Shown: positions 9,385-16,957 of the stretch, piece by piece
How positions within the stretch are numbered: the stretch's first letter is position 1
Layout: each line of letters begins with the position of its first letter
Source of the DNA: Campylobacter concisus
GTDB lineage: Bacteria; Campylobacterota; Campylobacteria; Campylobacterales; Campylobacteraceae
Length of the DNA: 37,370 nucleotides
NCBI RefSeq assembly: GCF_001891085.1
Contig: NZ_JXUP01000011.1
Location: 1-37,370, forward strand
Reading direction: 5' to 3'
Made by a program: the position numbers and the translations under genes
Notes under the pieces: model-generated
Database searches by the model: none
The model's input: the letters and a program-made list of their open reading frames with translations, nothing else
What the model was told of the DNA's origin: nothing

Positions 9385-10219
9385 ATGAATGATAAAGAAA
9401 ATATGATTACTACAAAAATTCAAGGGACAGATTTTATCTACAACAAAGATACTCACTATGAAGAAGACGGACATATCTATTGCAAGATTTGTAATGAAAG
9501 AATAGACGGTAAGGTAATTCCGATGTTGGATAAGCCTATGATTATCAGAACGGCTTGTAAATGTGATAGAGATAGAGCTGAACAAGAAAAAACTGTTAAA
9601 ACAAGATAGGTTGAGACAAAGCTGCTTTATATCCAAAAATCAAATAGCCTACACCTTTAAAAATGCCGATGAAGATACAGATAAGGAAATCATCAAAAAA
9701 GCAAAGAACTATGTAAAACATTTTGAAGAAATGAGAAAAGATAATGTTGGACTGTTACTTTACGGAAATGTAGGAAGTGGCAAGACCTATGTAGCTTGTG
9801 CTATTGCCAACGCTATAATTACAGAATATAGCCATACAGTAAAAATGAGGAACTTTGCACAGATATTAAACGACTTACAAAAAGGCGGCTTTAATCTTGA
9901 TAGAAACGAATATATCGAATAGATAACAAGCCCTACCCTACTAATTCTTGATGATTTTGGAATAGAGAGAAATACAGAATATGCCTTAGAGCAAATTTAC
10001 AATGTAATCAATGCAAGATACCTAAAGGCAAGACCAACCATTATAACTACTAACCTTAATTTCAAAGATATAGAAAAAGAACAGGAAGATATAATGCTTG
10101 GCAGGATTTATTCAAGGATAATCGAGATGTGTTTACCTCTTAGGATAACGGGACTTGATAGAAGAAAAATACAGAGCAAAGAAAAGCTGAAGAAAGCACA
10201 AAACTTAATAGATGAATGA
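9385..10219 (+). pseudogene. DnaC/IstB-like helicase loader ATPase, disrupted
   Basis: An N-terminal zinc-like region (YCKICNER, CKCDRDRAEQE) is followed by an AAA+ core with Walker A GNVGSGKT, Walker B LLILDDFG, and a sensor-like ITTNL. One extra A in the run near 9586 shifts the frame after RAEQE. A TAG at 9919-9921 stops it after NEYIE, and reading continues in the same frame (ITSPTLLILDDFG) to a TGA at 10217-10219. Restored length is about 277 residues, normal for DnaC-type loaders. It follows the replisome organiser remnant, as usual in such elements. Confidence 0.85.
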
Positions 10220-10280
10220 GAGCGATTGGAAAAGTAAAAAATTCTAATCGCTTTTTAATTGCAAGAAAAGGAATGATGAT

Positions 10281-10454
10281 ATGCAAAAAAATAATACAGA
10301 AACAAAAACAATAAAGAAGATTGGAAAAACTACCTATGAAGTTGTTGTACATTTTAATAAAAATACTACTGAAACAATGCAAGACAAATTGAAACGCATA
10401 ATGCTTAGAGAAATTGAGAGTGAAAAACATCAAAAAAATGATAAAAATGATTAG
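10281..10454 (+). CDS. tnpW: Transposon-encoded TnpW-like small protein
   Basis: This intact 57-residue frame (QKNNTETKTIKKIGKTTYEVVVHFN, then ETMQDKLKRIMLRE) matches the small TnpW family carried by Tn4451-like elements. The ATG at 10281 has AAAGGA about 10 bp upstream. It is the last gene before the right transposon end, only 27 bp from the core repeat. Family members have no firmly established function. It is too short for ordinary ORF cut-offs. Confidence 0.8.
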   Translation: MQKNNTETKTIKKIGKTTYEVVVHFNKNTTETMQDKLKRIMLREIESEKHQKNDKND

Positions 10455-10481
10455 AAAGTCCTTGACAAGTTGTTACAGGTT

Positions 10482-10487
10482 TGGCTC
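10482..10487. repeat. Right copy of 6-bp transposon core (TGGCTC)
   Basis: Identical to 2768-2773. To its right, on the minus strand, begins the 5' part of the interrupted Cj0814-like gene. Confidence 0.75.
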
Positions 10488-10607
10488 GCTAATCTTTTCT
10501 TTGGTCTTTTGGTTAAAAATATCACTAAAATTTGCAGACCTGCCTTGTTTGTGCTGTTGCTTAGTGTATGAATTTATATTGGTGCTTAAGATGCTAATAT
10601 CATTCGT
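10482..10607 (-). pseudogene. Cj0814-like secreted protein gene, 5' portion (42 codons)
   Basis: On the minus strand an AGGAGG site (10614-10619) is followed after exactly 6 bp by ACG (10607-10605) and then codons for NDISILSTNINSYTKQQ, continuing to KISEP at the transposon core. The frame joins the 1805-2773 part perfectly. No ATG, GTG or TTG lies in frame between an upstream stop and this point. Either ACG is the start, or the original ATG has changed by one base, or ATT four codons in is used. The whole gene would encode about 362 residues. Confidence 0.75.
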
Positions 10608-11124
10608 GGTTTGCCTCCTAGCTTCTTGCTTTTTAAGTTTTAATTAAAGTAACCATAAAATAATTGACTATCCAAATTTATCAGTCAAAATAAACAAGTG
10701 ACAAATATGCCAATCACAAAAATTACAAAAATTTACTTTTACTAAGTCATTCTTTGGTGGGACTGATTTAATTCCAGTATGCGCCAAAATTCAATTCAGA
10801 TATTAGGGCGAGCATACTCTATGTAGCTACAAAATGTTACCATTTGTTGCTCCATAGAGGCTCGCAAGGAGAGCTTGCCGCTCCCTTGACCCACGCTTAA
10901 AAAATATTTTCTTTATTAAAGTAGCCATGCAAGATAGGCTTTTTTAATAAAAGCTTAAGTTTATTAAAGGTAGCCATAAGAACAAAAATAATTAGACTAA
11001 ATTATTTTTTGTGGTCTGCAAAATATATTTTAGTAGATTTTTAAAATGGCAACGTAACAAATAAGGTTTTTTGGAAGTAATAAATGAGATGGTTTGTCTA
11101 ATAAACTTAATATAGTCGCTAAAT
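10608..11124. other. Non-coding stretch with repeats and a long hairpin
   Basis: No gene is visible in these 517 bp. Three imperfect copies of a TTWATTAAAG(G)TARCCAT motif occur at about 10640-10655, 10911-10927 and 10960-10977. The first and third copies also share a following AATAATT-GACTA. A 58-bp imperfect hairpin is present at 10808-10865. The region separates the interrupted cargo gene from the mob cassette. Confidence 0.5.
10808..10865. other. Long imperfect hairpin
   Basis: The left arm GCGAGC...CTCTATG.AGC.ACAAAATG pairs with CATTTGT.GCT.CATAGAGGCTCGC with a few mismatches and a 3-base bulge, around a 4-nt loop. A second, smaller GC-rich imperfect hairpin follows at about 10864-10890 (CAAGGAGAGC / CGCTCCCTTG). 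This may be a structured RNA, a terminator pair or a replication/transfer site. No T run follows. Confidence 0.45.
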
Positions 11125-12720
11125 TTAAAACATATCTTCTAGGCTTTGAGTTTTTTCCTTGCATACATCACTTACATGGTGATGTATGCTGGTTTTTTTG
11201 GAGTATTCACGCTCCTCTATAAATTCTCTACATATTCTTGTAGCATCTTGTGCTCTATCTGTAAGCTCTCGTATGCTTCTCTCAAATTTTGGAATTTTTC
11301 TTCTGAATTTTTTAATTTTTCTTCCAAGCAAGATATTGAACTCTCGTACATATCTCTTTGTTGCTGCAAAGATTCCGTTAAGGCGTCGTTGCAATCTTTG
11401 TTCAAGCTCTTGACTTTCTTTGTTAGCGCTGTCACATTTGTCCGTAATATCACAAGCTCCTTCTCGCAGTCTTGTTGCAAATTCATTATTTCTAATTCGT
11501 GTCTGTTCCTTTCGTCTTCGATCATCTTGGTCAAGCGCTCGTTCTCTTCTAGCAATGCTTTCTCTAATGCTGTCATCCTCTACTCCATTTTCATTAATAT
11601 AAATTTCCTGCGCTCGTTCTCTGTTATCTCTTCGTCTTTTGGAATTGATATGTAATATTCCCTCTGGGTCTTGTCTGCAGTAGGTTGGCTGTATCTCCAT
11701 TGTTTTGGTATCGTCCAAGCTACTTCTTCCTTTAATATCATTGCGTGCACTACCCAGCCAATTGCTATTCCCAAAATTAGTGCGGTAGCAACTGATAGCG
11801 AGATTATCACCGATCTGTCCTTGTGATGCAAGGATATTGTTTTTTGAAGTTCTTTCGACATATCTTTCTTGATTAAATCTATCTCTTTTAACAATAAGCT
11901 CCTCAAGTTTTCGCCTATTTTCTCTGCACTCTGCTTGTGTATTTCTATCATGGAATTCTCTAATTCTTCTGCTTGAGCTTTGGCTGAGTTCTCCAAGTCT
12001 TTGAGCACTGGTGAAGTCTGCATCGTATATTCCTCCTTTTAGACGATTTTTTGTTTTTTTAGTAGGCAGTATGATCGTTATGCCTTTTTTGTTGATCCTG
12101 GTTATTTCGATACCATTTTGTTTAAGAAGTTCAATCATGTGGTCTCTATTTTTAATATAGCCTTGCTTAACCAGATCGTGCAGCTTTTGGTCGAGCTCTT
12201 CCAAATTTTTATAATGATTGATGTTTTTCTTGCTAGACAATATAGTTTGCTCTTTTGCTGGATCATCTGGACTTGATAGTCCATACTCATCGTTAATGAT
12301 CTTTTTAATTAGATCTATTCTAGTTTGATCATATTTAGCAAAATAAGGATTAAATGACCTGTCTGTTTCAAGATCTATCTTAGGGATAAGGAAATTTAAC
12401 TCAAGCCGTCCATCCTTATCAGAATGCTCTACCCATAATACATTTGTACGTTCAAGCATATATTCACCCAAAAGAGCACGTTCAAAATCCTTAATGATTT
12501 TTAGTTTTTGCTCTTCAGTCAAAAAGTCATACTTCTCTTCAAATGATAAAACACCAAAACAGGTCTTTTGTTTATAGGTGATGCCTTTTATAATAGCTCT
12601 AGTTAAATTTTCATCACCTTTTATAACTCTTGCTGTTCCAGCAGCTTTTCTCTCATTTAAAAGATAATTTATGCTCCCAAGGCCACCACCAGTATAAGTA
12701 CGAAGAAATTTAACTAGCAT
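11125..12720 (-). CDS. mobA: MobA relaxase, ColE1 MbeA type (MOBP, HEN subclass)
   Basis: The product is 531 residues from the ATG at 12720, chosen because it has AAAGG 9 bp upstream and aligns with the MbeA start. An upstream in-frame ATG at 12759 is less likely. Tyr19 in GGGLGSINYLL sits at the position of the nicking tyrosine of MbeA. His99, Glu107 and Asn109 in EHSDKDGRLELNF form the HEN metal motif that replaces the three-His motif of most MOBP relaxases. The enzyme would nick oriT and carry the strand to the recipient, using a helper's coupling protein and pilus. The C-terminal half is charged and arginine-rich; its DNA also encodes mobB and mobD in another frame. mobC lies 47 bp upstream. 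Intact. Confidence 0.92.
   Translation of the reverse strand: MLVKFLRTYTGGGLGSINYLLNERKAAGTARVIKGDENLTRAIIKGITYKQKTCFGVLSFEEKYDFLTEEQKLKIIKDFERALLGEYMLERTNVLWVEHSDKDGRLELNFLIPKIDLETDRSFNPYFAKYDQTRIDLIKKIINDEYGLSSPDDPAKEQTILSSKKNINHYKNLEELDQKLHDLVKQGYIKNRDHMIELLKQNGIEITRINKKGITIILPTKKTKNRLKGGIYDADFTSAQRLGELSQSSSRRIREFHDRNTQAECRENRRKLEELIVKRDRFNQERYVERTSKNNILASQGQIGDNLAISCYRTNFGNSNWLGSARNDIKGRSSLDDTKTMEIQPTYCRQDPEGILHINSKRRRDNRERAQEIYINENGVEDDSIRESIARRERALDQDDRRRKEQTRIRNNEFATRLREGACDITDKCDSANKESQELEQRLQRRLNGIFAATKRYVREFNILLGRKIKKFRRKIPKFERSIRELTDRAQDATRICREFIEEREYSKKTSIHHHVSDVCKEKTQSLEDMF
11217..11576 (-). CDS. mobD: MobD/MbeD-like coiled-coil protein nested within mobA
   Basis: These 119 residues are almost entirely heptad-like (ALEKALLEENERLTKMIEDE, later SCLEEKLKNSEEKFQNLREA), so it is a long coiled coil. 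It is read in a different frame from mobA and lies wholly inside it. GGAG stands 6 bp before the ATG and overlaps the end of mobB (stop at 11580-11582), which suggests translational coupling. ColE1 has the same layout, with mbeD nested in mbeA after mbeB. MbeD-type proteins help mobilization or entry exclusion. Confidence is carried by layout, ribosome binding site and coiled coil rather than by strong sequence identity. Confidence 0.75.
   Translation of the reverse strand: MTALEKALLEENERLTKMIEDERNRHELEIMNLQQDCEKELVILRTNVTALTKKVKSLNKDCNDALTESLQQQRDMYESSISCLEEKLKNSEEKFQNLREAYESLQIEHKMLQEYVENL
11580..12023 (-). CDS. mobB: MobB/MbeB-like membrane protein nested within mobA
   Basis: The 147-residue product is read in another frame inside mobA. 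A near-perfect AAAGGAGGA stands 8 bp before its ATG, in the middle of mobA coding sequence, which is hard to explain unless the gene is used. Residues 1-65 are helical and charged (VLKDLENSAKAQAEELENS), and a single membrane helix follows (SVIISLSVATALILGIAIGW, residues 72-91). This is the organisation of ColE1 MbeB, which stabilises the relaxosome and its link to the membrane transport channel. The stop is followed within 4 bp by the mobD start. Confidence 0.8.
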   Translation of the reverse strand: MQTSPVLKDLENSAKAQAEELENSMIEIHKQSAEKIGENLRSLLLKEIDLIKKDMSKELQKTISLHHKDRSVIISLSVATALILGIAIGWVVHAMILKEEVAWTIPKQWRYSQPTADKTQREYYISIPKDEEITENERRKFILMKME

Positions 12721-12767
12721 CACTAGTGCCTTTATTTGTATTGATGCAAAGTAAATCAAGCAACATA

Positions 12768-13097
12768 TTATTTACCCAATGCTTCATACACTTTATGTAA
12801 GACATCATTATCGTCCGCTATGATCTCAATACCAACTCTATCTAGGCTTTGCCCACTATTTAATTTGGCAGCTATTTGGTTCATGTTTTGTCCATGTCTA
12901 GATAGTTCAGCTAAAAGCTCTCTCATAATTGGTGCATAAATCTGCTTAGACAACATAGCTCTTAGGGCAAATTTTGAGAAAGTTAGGCCACTTTCTTGTA
13001 ATTTATCATTAATTACCAACCATTCTGCATTACTTAGCCTAAGTCTTTTAGTTATGACTTTGGTTACCTTGCGTTTTTTTATCTTTTCAGAACTCAC
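12768..13097 (-). CDS. mobC: MobC relaxosome accessory protein
   Basis: The 109-residue product is basic at the N-terminus, with a ribbon-helix-helix-like start (TKRLRLSNAEWLVINDKLQESGLTFSKFALRAM) and the MobC family block RHGQNMNQIAAKLN. MobC binds next to the nick site, melts oriT and recruits the relaxase. It is the first gene of the mobC-mobA(-mobB-mobD) cassette. The oriT would be expected in the 365 bp upstream (13098-13462). Intact. Confidence 0.88.
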   Translation of the reverse strand: MSSEKIKKRKVTKVITKRLRLSNAEWLVINDKLQESGLTFSKFALRAMLSKQIYAPIMRELLAELSRHGQNMNQIAAKLNSGQSLDRVGIEIIADDNDVLHKVYEALGK

Positions 13098-13462
13098 GTA
13101 AATTTACTCCTAATCCAAGAAGAAGCCACTCAAAAATCCTATGTCATAAAATTTTTGGCAGACTTGCTCTTTAAATATCTTTTAAGGTTATTTTATAAAA
13201 TTTCACAACCTAAAACAAGGAATTCGGTAGGCTTCAGGCCGCTAAAATGCGTGTTTTTTAAAAATACTATGAAATATATAATATAATTTTTGTAGCTTCT
13301 GGATTTTCTCTTAGAAATTTAGTCTGGTATGAAATTAAGAAAATAAAATAATAAAAATGTATGGGGTTATGCTCATCATAAAATAGCACTTTAGATAGGA
13401 CAAGCTAATAACATAAAATTAGTTACTAGCAAATCACAGAAGACTAAAGTCTAGCTTTATGC
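13098..13462. other. Intergenic region, expected location of oriT
   Basis: No gene is visible in these 365 bp. It lies upstream of mobC, where oriT sits in ColE1-like plasmids, but I could not identify a convincing nick-site match. Visible elements are a GGCTTCAGGCC patch near 13230 and an imperfect 9-bp inverted repeat, GCTAATAAC/GTTACTAGC, at 13405-13431. The latter could also terminate the leftward toxin-antitoxin transcript. Confidence 0.4.
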
Positions 13463-13750
13463 TTAGTTAAATTTATCCTTTAGCATCTCATACACTTCGT
13501 TGTTCTCTCTTTTGCCAACAACTAGCACCAATACTATGATCTCGTCATCTTTTACTTGATACGCCAAGCGGTAGCCGGCATCTCTTAGCTTGATCTTATA
13601 AACATCTTCATAGCCTCGTAGCTTATCTTTAGCAACCTTTGGGTTTTCTAGACGCTCACTTAGCTTCTTTTTAAACTGCACTTTTATACTGTTATCAAGC
13701 TTTTGCCACTCTTTTAAAGCACTTGGTAAGAACTCTAACTCATATCTCAT
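13463..13750 (-). CDS. relE: RelE-family mRNA interferase toxin
   Basis: The 95 residues match Escherichia coli RelE in length and along the whole sequence: ALKEWQKLD near the start, KKKLSERLENP, KDKLRGYEDVYKIKLRDAGYRLAYQV, and VGKRENNEVYE with the conserved Arg and Tyr of the active site. RelE cuts mRNA in the ribosomal A site. Its start overlaps the antitoxin gene by 11 bp, so the two are co-translated. It probably stabilises the mobile element in the host. Intact. Confidence 0.93.
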   Translation of the reverse strand: MRYELEFLPSALKEWQKLDNSIKVQFKKKLSERLENPKVAKDKLRGYEDVYKIKLRDAGYRLAYQVKDDEIIVLVLVVGKRENNEVYEMLKDKFN

Positions 13751-13991
13751 CTAAGCTTACTTTTACTGGCTTTTCACCACTTACTAGAGCAGCGTCTACT
13801 GCTTTACTTAGATGATACTCTTCTATTATCTCTGCCATTTTTTCATAGACAGAGCTGGGTACTAGATATGCACTAGGGACATTGTGGTTTAGTATAGCTA
13901 CGACATTATCTCCAGCTTGTTTTAAAATTTGAGCTGGAGACTTTTTTAGCTCGCTTATGCTAGCTGTGAAATTTGCTTGTATGGTTTGCAT
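13740..13991 (-). CDS. Phd/YefM-family antitoxin partner of RelE
   Basis: This 83-residue protein begins QTIQANFTASISELKKSPAQILKQAG, the DNA-binding Phd/YefM fold, then VVAILNHNVPSAYLVPSSVYE. Its C-terminal tail would wrap the toxin. It is first in the operon, with AAAGGATAAAA directly before ATG. A Phd-type antitoxin with a RelE-type toxin is a common hybrid pairing. Like its relatives it probably represses its own promoter through repeats at 14004-14027. Confidence 0.92.
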   Translation of the reverse strand: MQTIQANFTASISELKKSPAQILKQAGDNVVAILNHNVPSAYLVPSSVYEKMAEIIEEYHLSKAVDAALVSGEKPVKVSLDEI

Positions 13992-14003
13992 TTTTATCCT
14001 TTA

Positions 14004-14030
14004 TTTAATACCTAAAATAATACTAAATAA
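14004..14030 (-). promoter_or_regulatory. Promoter/operator candidate of the toxin-antitoxin operon
   Basis: On the minus strand two direct repeats, TTTAGTATTA and TTTAGGTATTA, lie just upstream of the antitoxin ribosome binding site, and TATTAT within them is a plausible -10. Such repeats are typical targets for antitoxin autoregulation. Confidence 0.4.
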
Positions 14031-14045
14031 GATATAAAGATAGTC

Positions 14046-16034
14046 TTAAAACTCATGCTTTGAAATTTGCCCATATTCATTTTCATACGATACCATCTCT
14101 ACTTTAGCCTTTAGCGTGTTAGCGTTAATAGGCTTGGCATAAGTGTTTAGCAAAATTTTATACTGCTTCTCATGCCCTACTATCTGAGCTATAAGATTTG
14201 CTTCTACCTCGCGCTGCACTAGATAGTCTATAAAGTAGTGCCTAAAAGAGTAGAATGTCTTTTTAGAGTCTTTGTCTATAAACTTTCTTTGGATCTGGCT
14301 TCTAAAAATTTCAGAGAAGTCCTTATTGCTTACCTTAAATATATTTCCGCTTTTCTTGCTATTAACATATTCTAGCAGGCCTAGATCTATGAGCTTACTA
14401 TGGATAGGCACAAACCTAATGCTGTTTTTGGTCTTGGTAGTTTTACCATCATTTGTGTTTATGTTAAAGCAGTAAATTCCATCTTTTAAGACTATATCTT
14501 CTTTATGAAGTTGTGTGATCTCTTTTATCCTCATGCCACTATAAGCAGCTATCATTGTGACGTAGTAGAGCTCATTAGCCTCTATCCTTGAGCTTGGAGA
14601 TTTACCACTTTGTTTGATACTAGTTACTATCTCAAAGATCTTCCTAGCTTCTGATACTTCGTATGGAAGCACTGCCCTTTCGCTAGGGTCTATGTCTATC
14701 TTGACGTTCATTTTTGCAGTTATGCTTTTACCTATATAACCACTATCAAAGCAGTAGTTAAAAAACTGAATAACCCTTATCATATATTTTTGGATAGTAG
14801 GCTCAGAGAGTTTATCGTCCTTTTCTCCTAGCTTAAGTATCTGAGATAAACTTTTATCTTTATACCTACTCTTTTGAGCTAGCTTAGTTGGAATTTTATA
14901 AAGAAGATCTCTAAATTCAAGCAAGTTATCTCTCGTGATCCTATAAACTGGCGTATCTTCGTTAAAGTATAAAAATAAGAGCTTTTTTACGCCAGTAACT
15001 AATCTTTGCGTATCTGGCGACCACTTGTCAGCTCTTTTAGTGTTTGTCTCAAATATCTCGAATGCATCCTTTAAGCTCTTTTGATCTTCTAAATTTAAAG
15101 CTGAGAATTGATTGCTAGAGCCAGATGTTGCTTGCAGTACTTGCCTGATCTCATACTCTTTGGTTATTTTGGCGCTAGGATTAAAAATACTAAAGCTACT
15201 ATCGTCATCTAATTTTATCTTGATATTTTTTGGTGGATTTGGATCCAATATAATATCTTCCATGCTTCTATGGTCATTCTTTGTTCTTACTAGCTTTAAA
15301 TTTGAAGTTGAGCCATACTTTTGATCTAGTATGGCATAAACCGTCTCGCTAATCCTCTGAGCCATAGCCTTAAGCTGCCCATCAGTAATGGGCAAACAAC
15401 CACTATCTTCAAGCTCTTTTATATTTTCTTGAAAAGAATCTATATCCTTAGCATCAAACGAACTAGGCGTGGCTTTAGTATCATTAGAGCCATCTTCAAG
15501 GAAAAAGTGCTCACGCTTGTCATCAAAGAGCACACTGCTCTTCTCAAGCTTTGATACAAGATAGTTAAGTGTTAGTATGTTTTTCTCTAAAAGAGTTTGC
15601 CCTATGTTCTCTTTATCCTTGCTACCAAGAGCGCCAGCAGTGTTAGTGATATTGCTTATATCCTTAATTAAAATTTGAGGTAGATCGCCATCTATCAAAC
15701 TTTGTTTAAAGTAGTCATTGAGCGCATTTAGAAATTCTACATCCATCTTCTTGTTAAGAAGAGAGTGCTCTTTGATACTCTTGCTAAGCTTTACTTTCAT
15801 AAACGAATTTACAAAAGATTGGATTATACTATCACTAAGATTCATGTGAACCGCCCTTTTTATCAGGTAAAGATTATTATCTAGAATTTTAGCCCTTTTT
15901 CTGGCTTTTTCCAAGAGATTAGTGGATGTGGAGAAGCAAATTTCTCGCTTTTCGTTAAAAAATTTTCTGATGCTTGGAGCAAGTGTCGCTCGGTAGTAAT
16001 ATATACCGTTTCGCTCCCTTAAGTGTTGTCCCAT
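14046..16034 (-). CDS. Tyrosine integrase of the genomic island, long N-terminal form
   Basis: The product is 662 residues. The C-terminal catalytic domain (about 455-640) shows the first Arg in AYSGMRIKEITQLHKED (Arg502), a beta-hairpin Lys region (KTKNSIRFVPIHS), YSFRH (Arg598), VGHEK (His621) and the nucleophile in LLNTYAKP (Tyr632). The usual His of the HxxR box is replaced by Tyr (YSFR), a substitution seen in some integrases. The first ~60 residues (MGQHLRERNGIYYYRATLAP) look like the DUF6538-type arm-binding start, and a core-binding region lies near 300-430. It sits beside the tRNA fragment that marks the attachment site and is intact. Confidence 0.92.
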   Translation of the reverse strand: MGQHLRERNGIYYYRATLAPSIRKFFNEKREICFSTSTNLLEKARKRAKILDNNLYLIKRAVHMNLSDSIIQSFVNSFMKVKLSKSIKEHSLLNKKMDVEFLNALNDYFKQSLIDGDLPQILIKDISNITNTAGALGSKDKENIGQTLLEKNILTLNYLVSKLEKSSVLFDDKREHFFLEDGSNDTKATPSSFDAKDIDSFQENIKELEDSGCLPITDGQLKAMAQRISETVYAILDQKYGSTSNLKLVRTKNDHRSMEDIILDPNPPKNIKIKLDDDSSFSIFNPSAKITKEYEIRQVLQATSGSSNQFSALNLEDQKSLKDAFEIFETNTKRADKWSPDTQRLVTGVKKLLFLYFNEDTPVYRITRDNLLEFRDLLYKIPTKLAQKSRYKDKSLSQILKLGEKDDKLSEPTIQKYMIRVIQFFNYCFDSGYIGKSITAKMNVKIDIDPSERAVLPYEVSEARKIFEIVTSIKQSGKSPSSRIEANELYYVTMIAAYSGMRIKEITQLHKEDIVLKDGIYCFNINTNDGKTTKTKNSIRFVPIHSKLIDLGLLEYVNSKKSGNIFKVSNKDFSEIFRSQIQRKFIDKDSKKTFYSFRHYFIDYLVQREVEANLIAQIVGHEKQYKILLNTYAKPINANTLKAKVEMVSYENEYGQISKHEF

Positions 16035-16118
16035 ATTTAATAGTCAACCGGTCAAAAATGGAACAGTTTTATGTAATGACTAAGTAAAAAATCGTCTAAA
16101 GTGCGTATTTCAGGCTTT

Positions 16119-16130
16119 TGTGAGCTCACA
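16119..16130. other. Perfect 12-bp palindrome beside the attachment site
   Basis: TGTGAGCTCACA is a perfect palindrome between the integrase start and the tRNA fragment, 9 bp from the latter. It may be a binding site for integrase, excisionase or a repressor. A direct repeat TTGAC-CGG-TTGAC (minus strand) near 16049-16061 lies between it and the integrase start. Confidence 0.35.
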
Positions 16131-16139
16131 TAAAAAATC

Positions 16140-16184
16140 CTCATAAGCCGGAGGTCGGGAGTTCAAGTCTCCCCCGTGACACCA
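16140..16184 (+). tRNA. 3' fragment of a tRNA (probably tRNA-Met, CAU): attachment site
   Basis: The sequence has an anticodon loop CTCATAA, the 3' half of the anticodon stem GCCGG, variable loop AGGTC, T arm GGGAG-TTCAAGT-CTCCC, acceptor strand CCGTGAC, discriminator A and CCA. The bases upstream do not form a D arm, the other half of the anticodon stem, or the matching GTCACGG acceptor strand, so it is not a whole tRNA. The crossover thus lies in or near the anticodon loop. The CAU anticodon makes elongator Met most likely; Ile-CAU is the alternative. Confidence 0.8.
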
Positions 16185-16394
16185 GAACACACTATTTTAG
16201 GCACTAGCAGTGATGCTTTTGTTCTTTCCCTTTCTTGAAAATTTCCTTTAAGAGCGGGACACTTAGTTACTAAAGTGGGACAGTCTCTTAAAAATTCCAA
16301 CGATTATAAAGCCATCACCCTTTTAATACCATAAAAATAAATTTGTTTTAAATTCTTGCTTCTAGCTTTTATTTTAGGTCGCCTTTAAAATACC
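16185..16394. other. Non-coding DNA after the attachment site
   Basis: I see no gene here. There is an imperfect dyad, CACTTAGT/CTAAAGTG, flanked by two GGGACA hexamers near 16256-16291, whose origin I cannot assign. Confidence 0.35.
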
Positions 16395-16831
16395 CTAAGG
16401 AACATCCAGCTACTGCCATTAAGCTTCAGTAAGCTTAACAGTAAAGATGAAGAGCTTCATAGTAGAGCCTTTGTAAAGAATTTTCTTAAAGGCTTTCAAG
16501 AAAGCTTTGAGAAAGACTATACCGCACAGCCTTACGTACAAAAAATGAAAAAGGATATAATAACGAAGAAATAAAAGGTTATACGAGTTTGCAAACCGGA
16601 TCTAGCTATATAAATTTCAAAAACATAACCGATATGAAAGATCTAGTAAAAACCATAACTCATGAAAACCAAAGATCGATGGATATACAAGATCATAGGG
16701 ATATAAATAAGAATAGAGACGATGATACCAAATACGCGTCAAATTTCTCAAATTTTGCGAGAAGTAAAGCATTCAATTGGGGCAATATCAAAACAATGGA
16801 GAGATTTTTTAAATACAAAATCAATAAATAG
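16395..16831 (+). pseudogene. Remnant of a large toxin-like gene
   Basis: One frame (16395-16574) reads KLNSKDEELHSRAFVKNFLK, then GFQESFEKDYTAQPYVQKMK, with no start of its own. After a frameshift near 16553 the next frame continues GYNNEEIKGYTSLQTGSSYI and ITHENQRSMDIQDHRDINKN to 16831. The HEN-RSMD-QD arrangement recalls regions before the toxin domain of hemagglutinin/CdiA-like polymorphic toxins, though I cannot confirm this. A further overlapping frame to 16952 adds no recognisable motif. It is best read as a decayed internal piece of a secreted toxin. Confidence 0.4.
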
Positions 16832-16957
16832 GGAAGATAAATTATTAAATAATATGATAGAAAATGGTGGAAATATTTTTAGACATACAATTTTTCAAGG
16901 AGTAAATTATGAACTTCGCAATTACGATAAAAGACAATACTATCGGCGGTAGTGGTA

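Noticed and set aside
11146-11655. Plus-strand open frame of 169 codons opposite the mob genes
   Set aside because: It is the reverse complement of mobA/mobB/mobD coding DNA, Ser/Phe-rich without motifs and without a ribosome binding site, a typical shadow frame.
13098-13462. A specific oriT nick site
   Set aside because: Position fits, but I found no convincing match to a ColE1-like nick sequence, so only the region is noted.
16085-16184. A complete functional tRNA at the attachment site
   Set aside because: Upstream bases cannot form the acceptor, D arm or 5' half of the anticodon stem, so only the 3' fragment is present.
16589-16831. 80-codon frame as an intact small gene
   Set aside because: Its sequence continues upstream of the ATG in frame and into another frame before that. 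It is part of a degraded longer gene.
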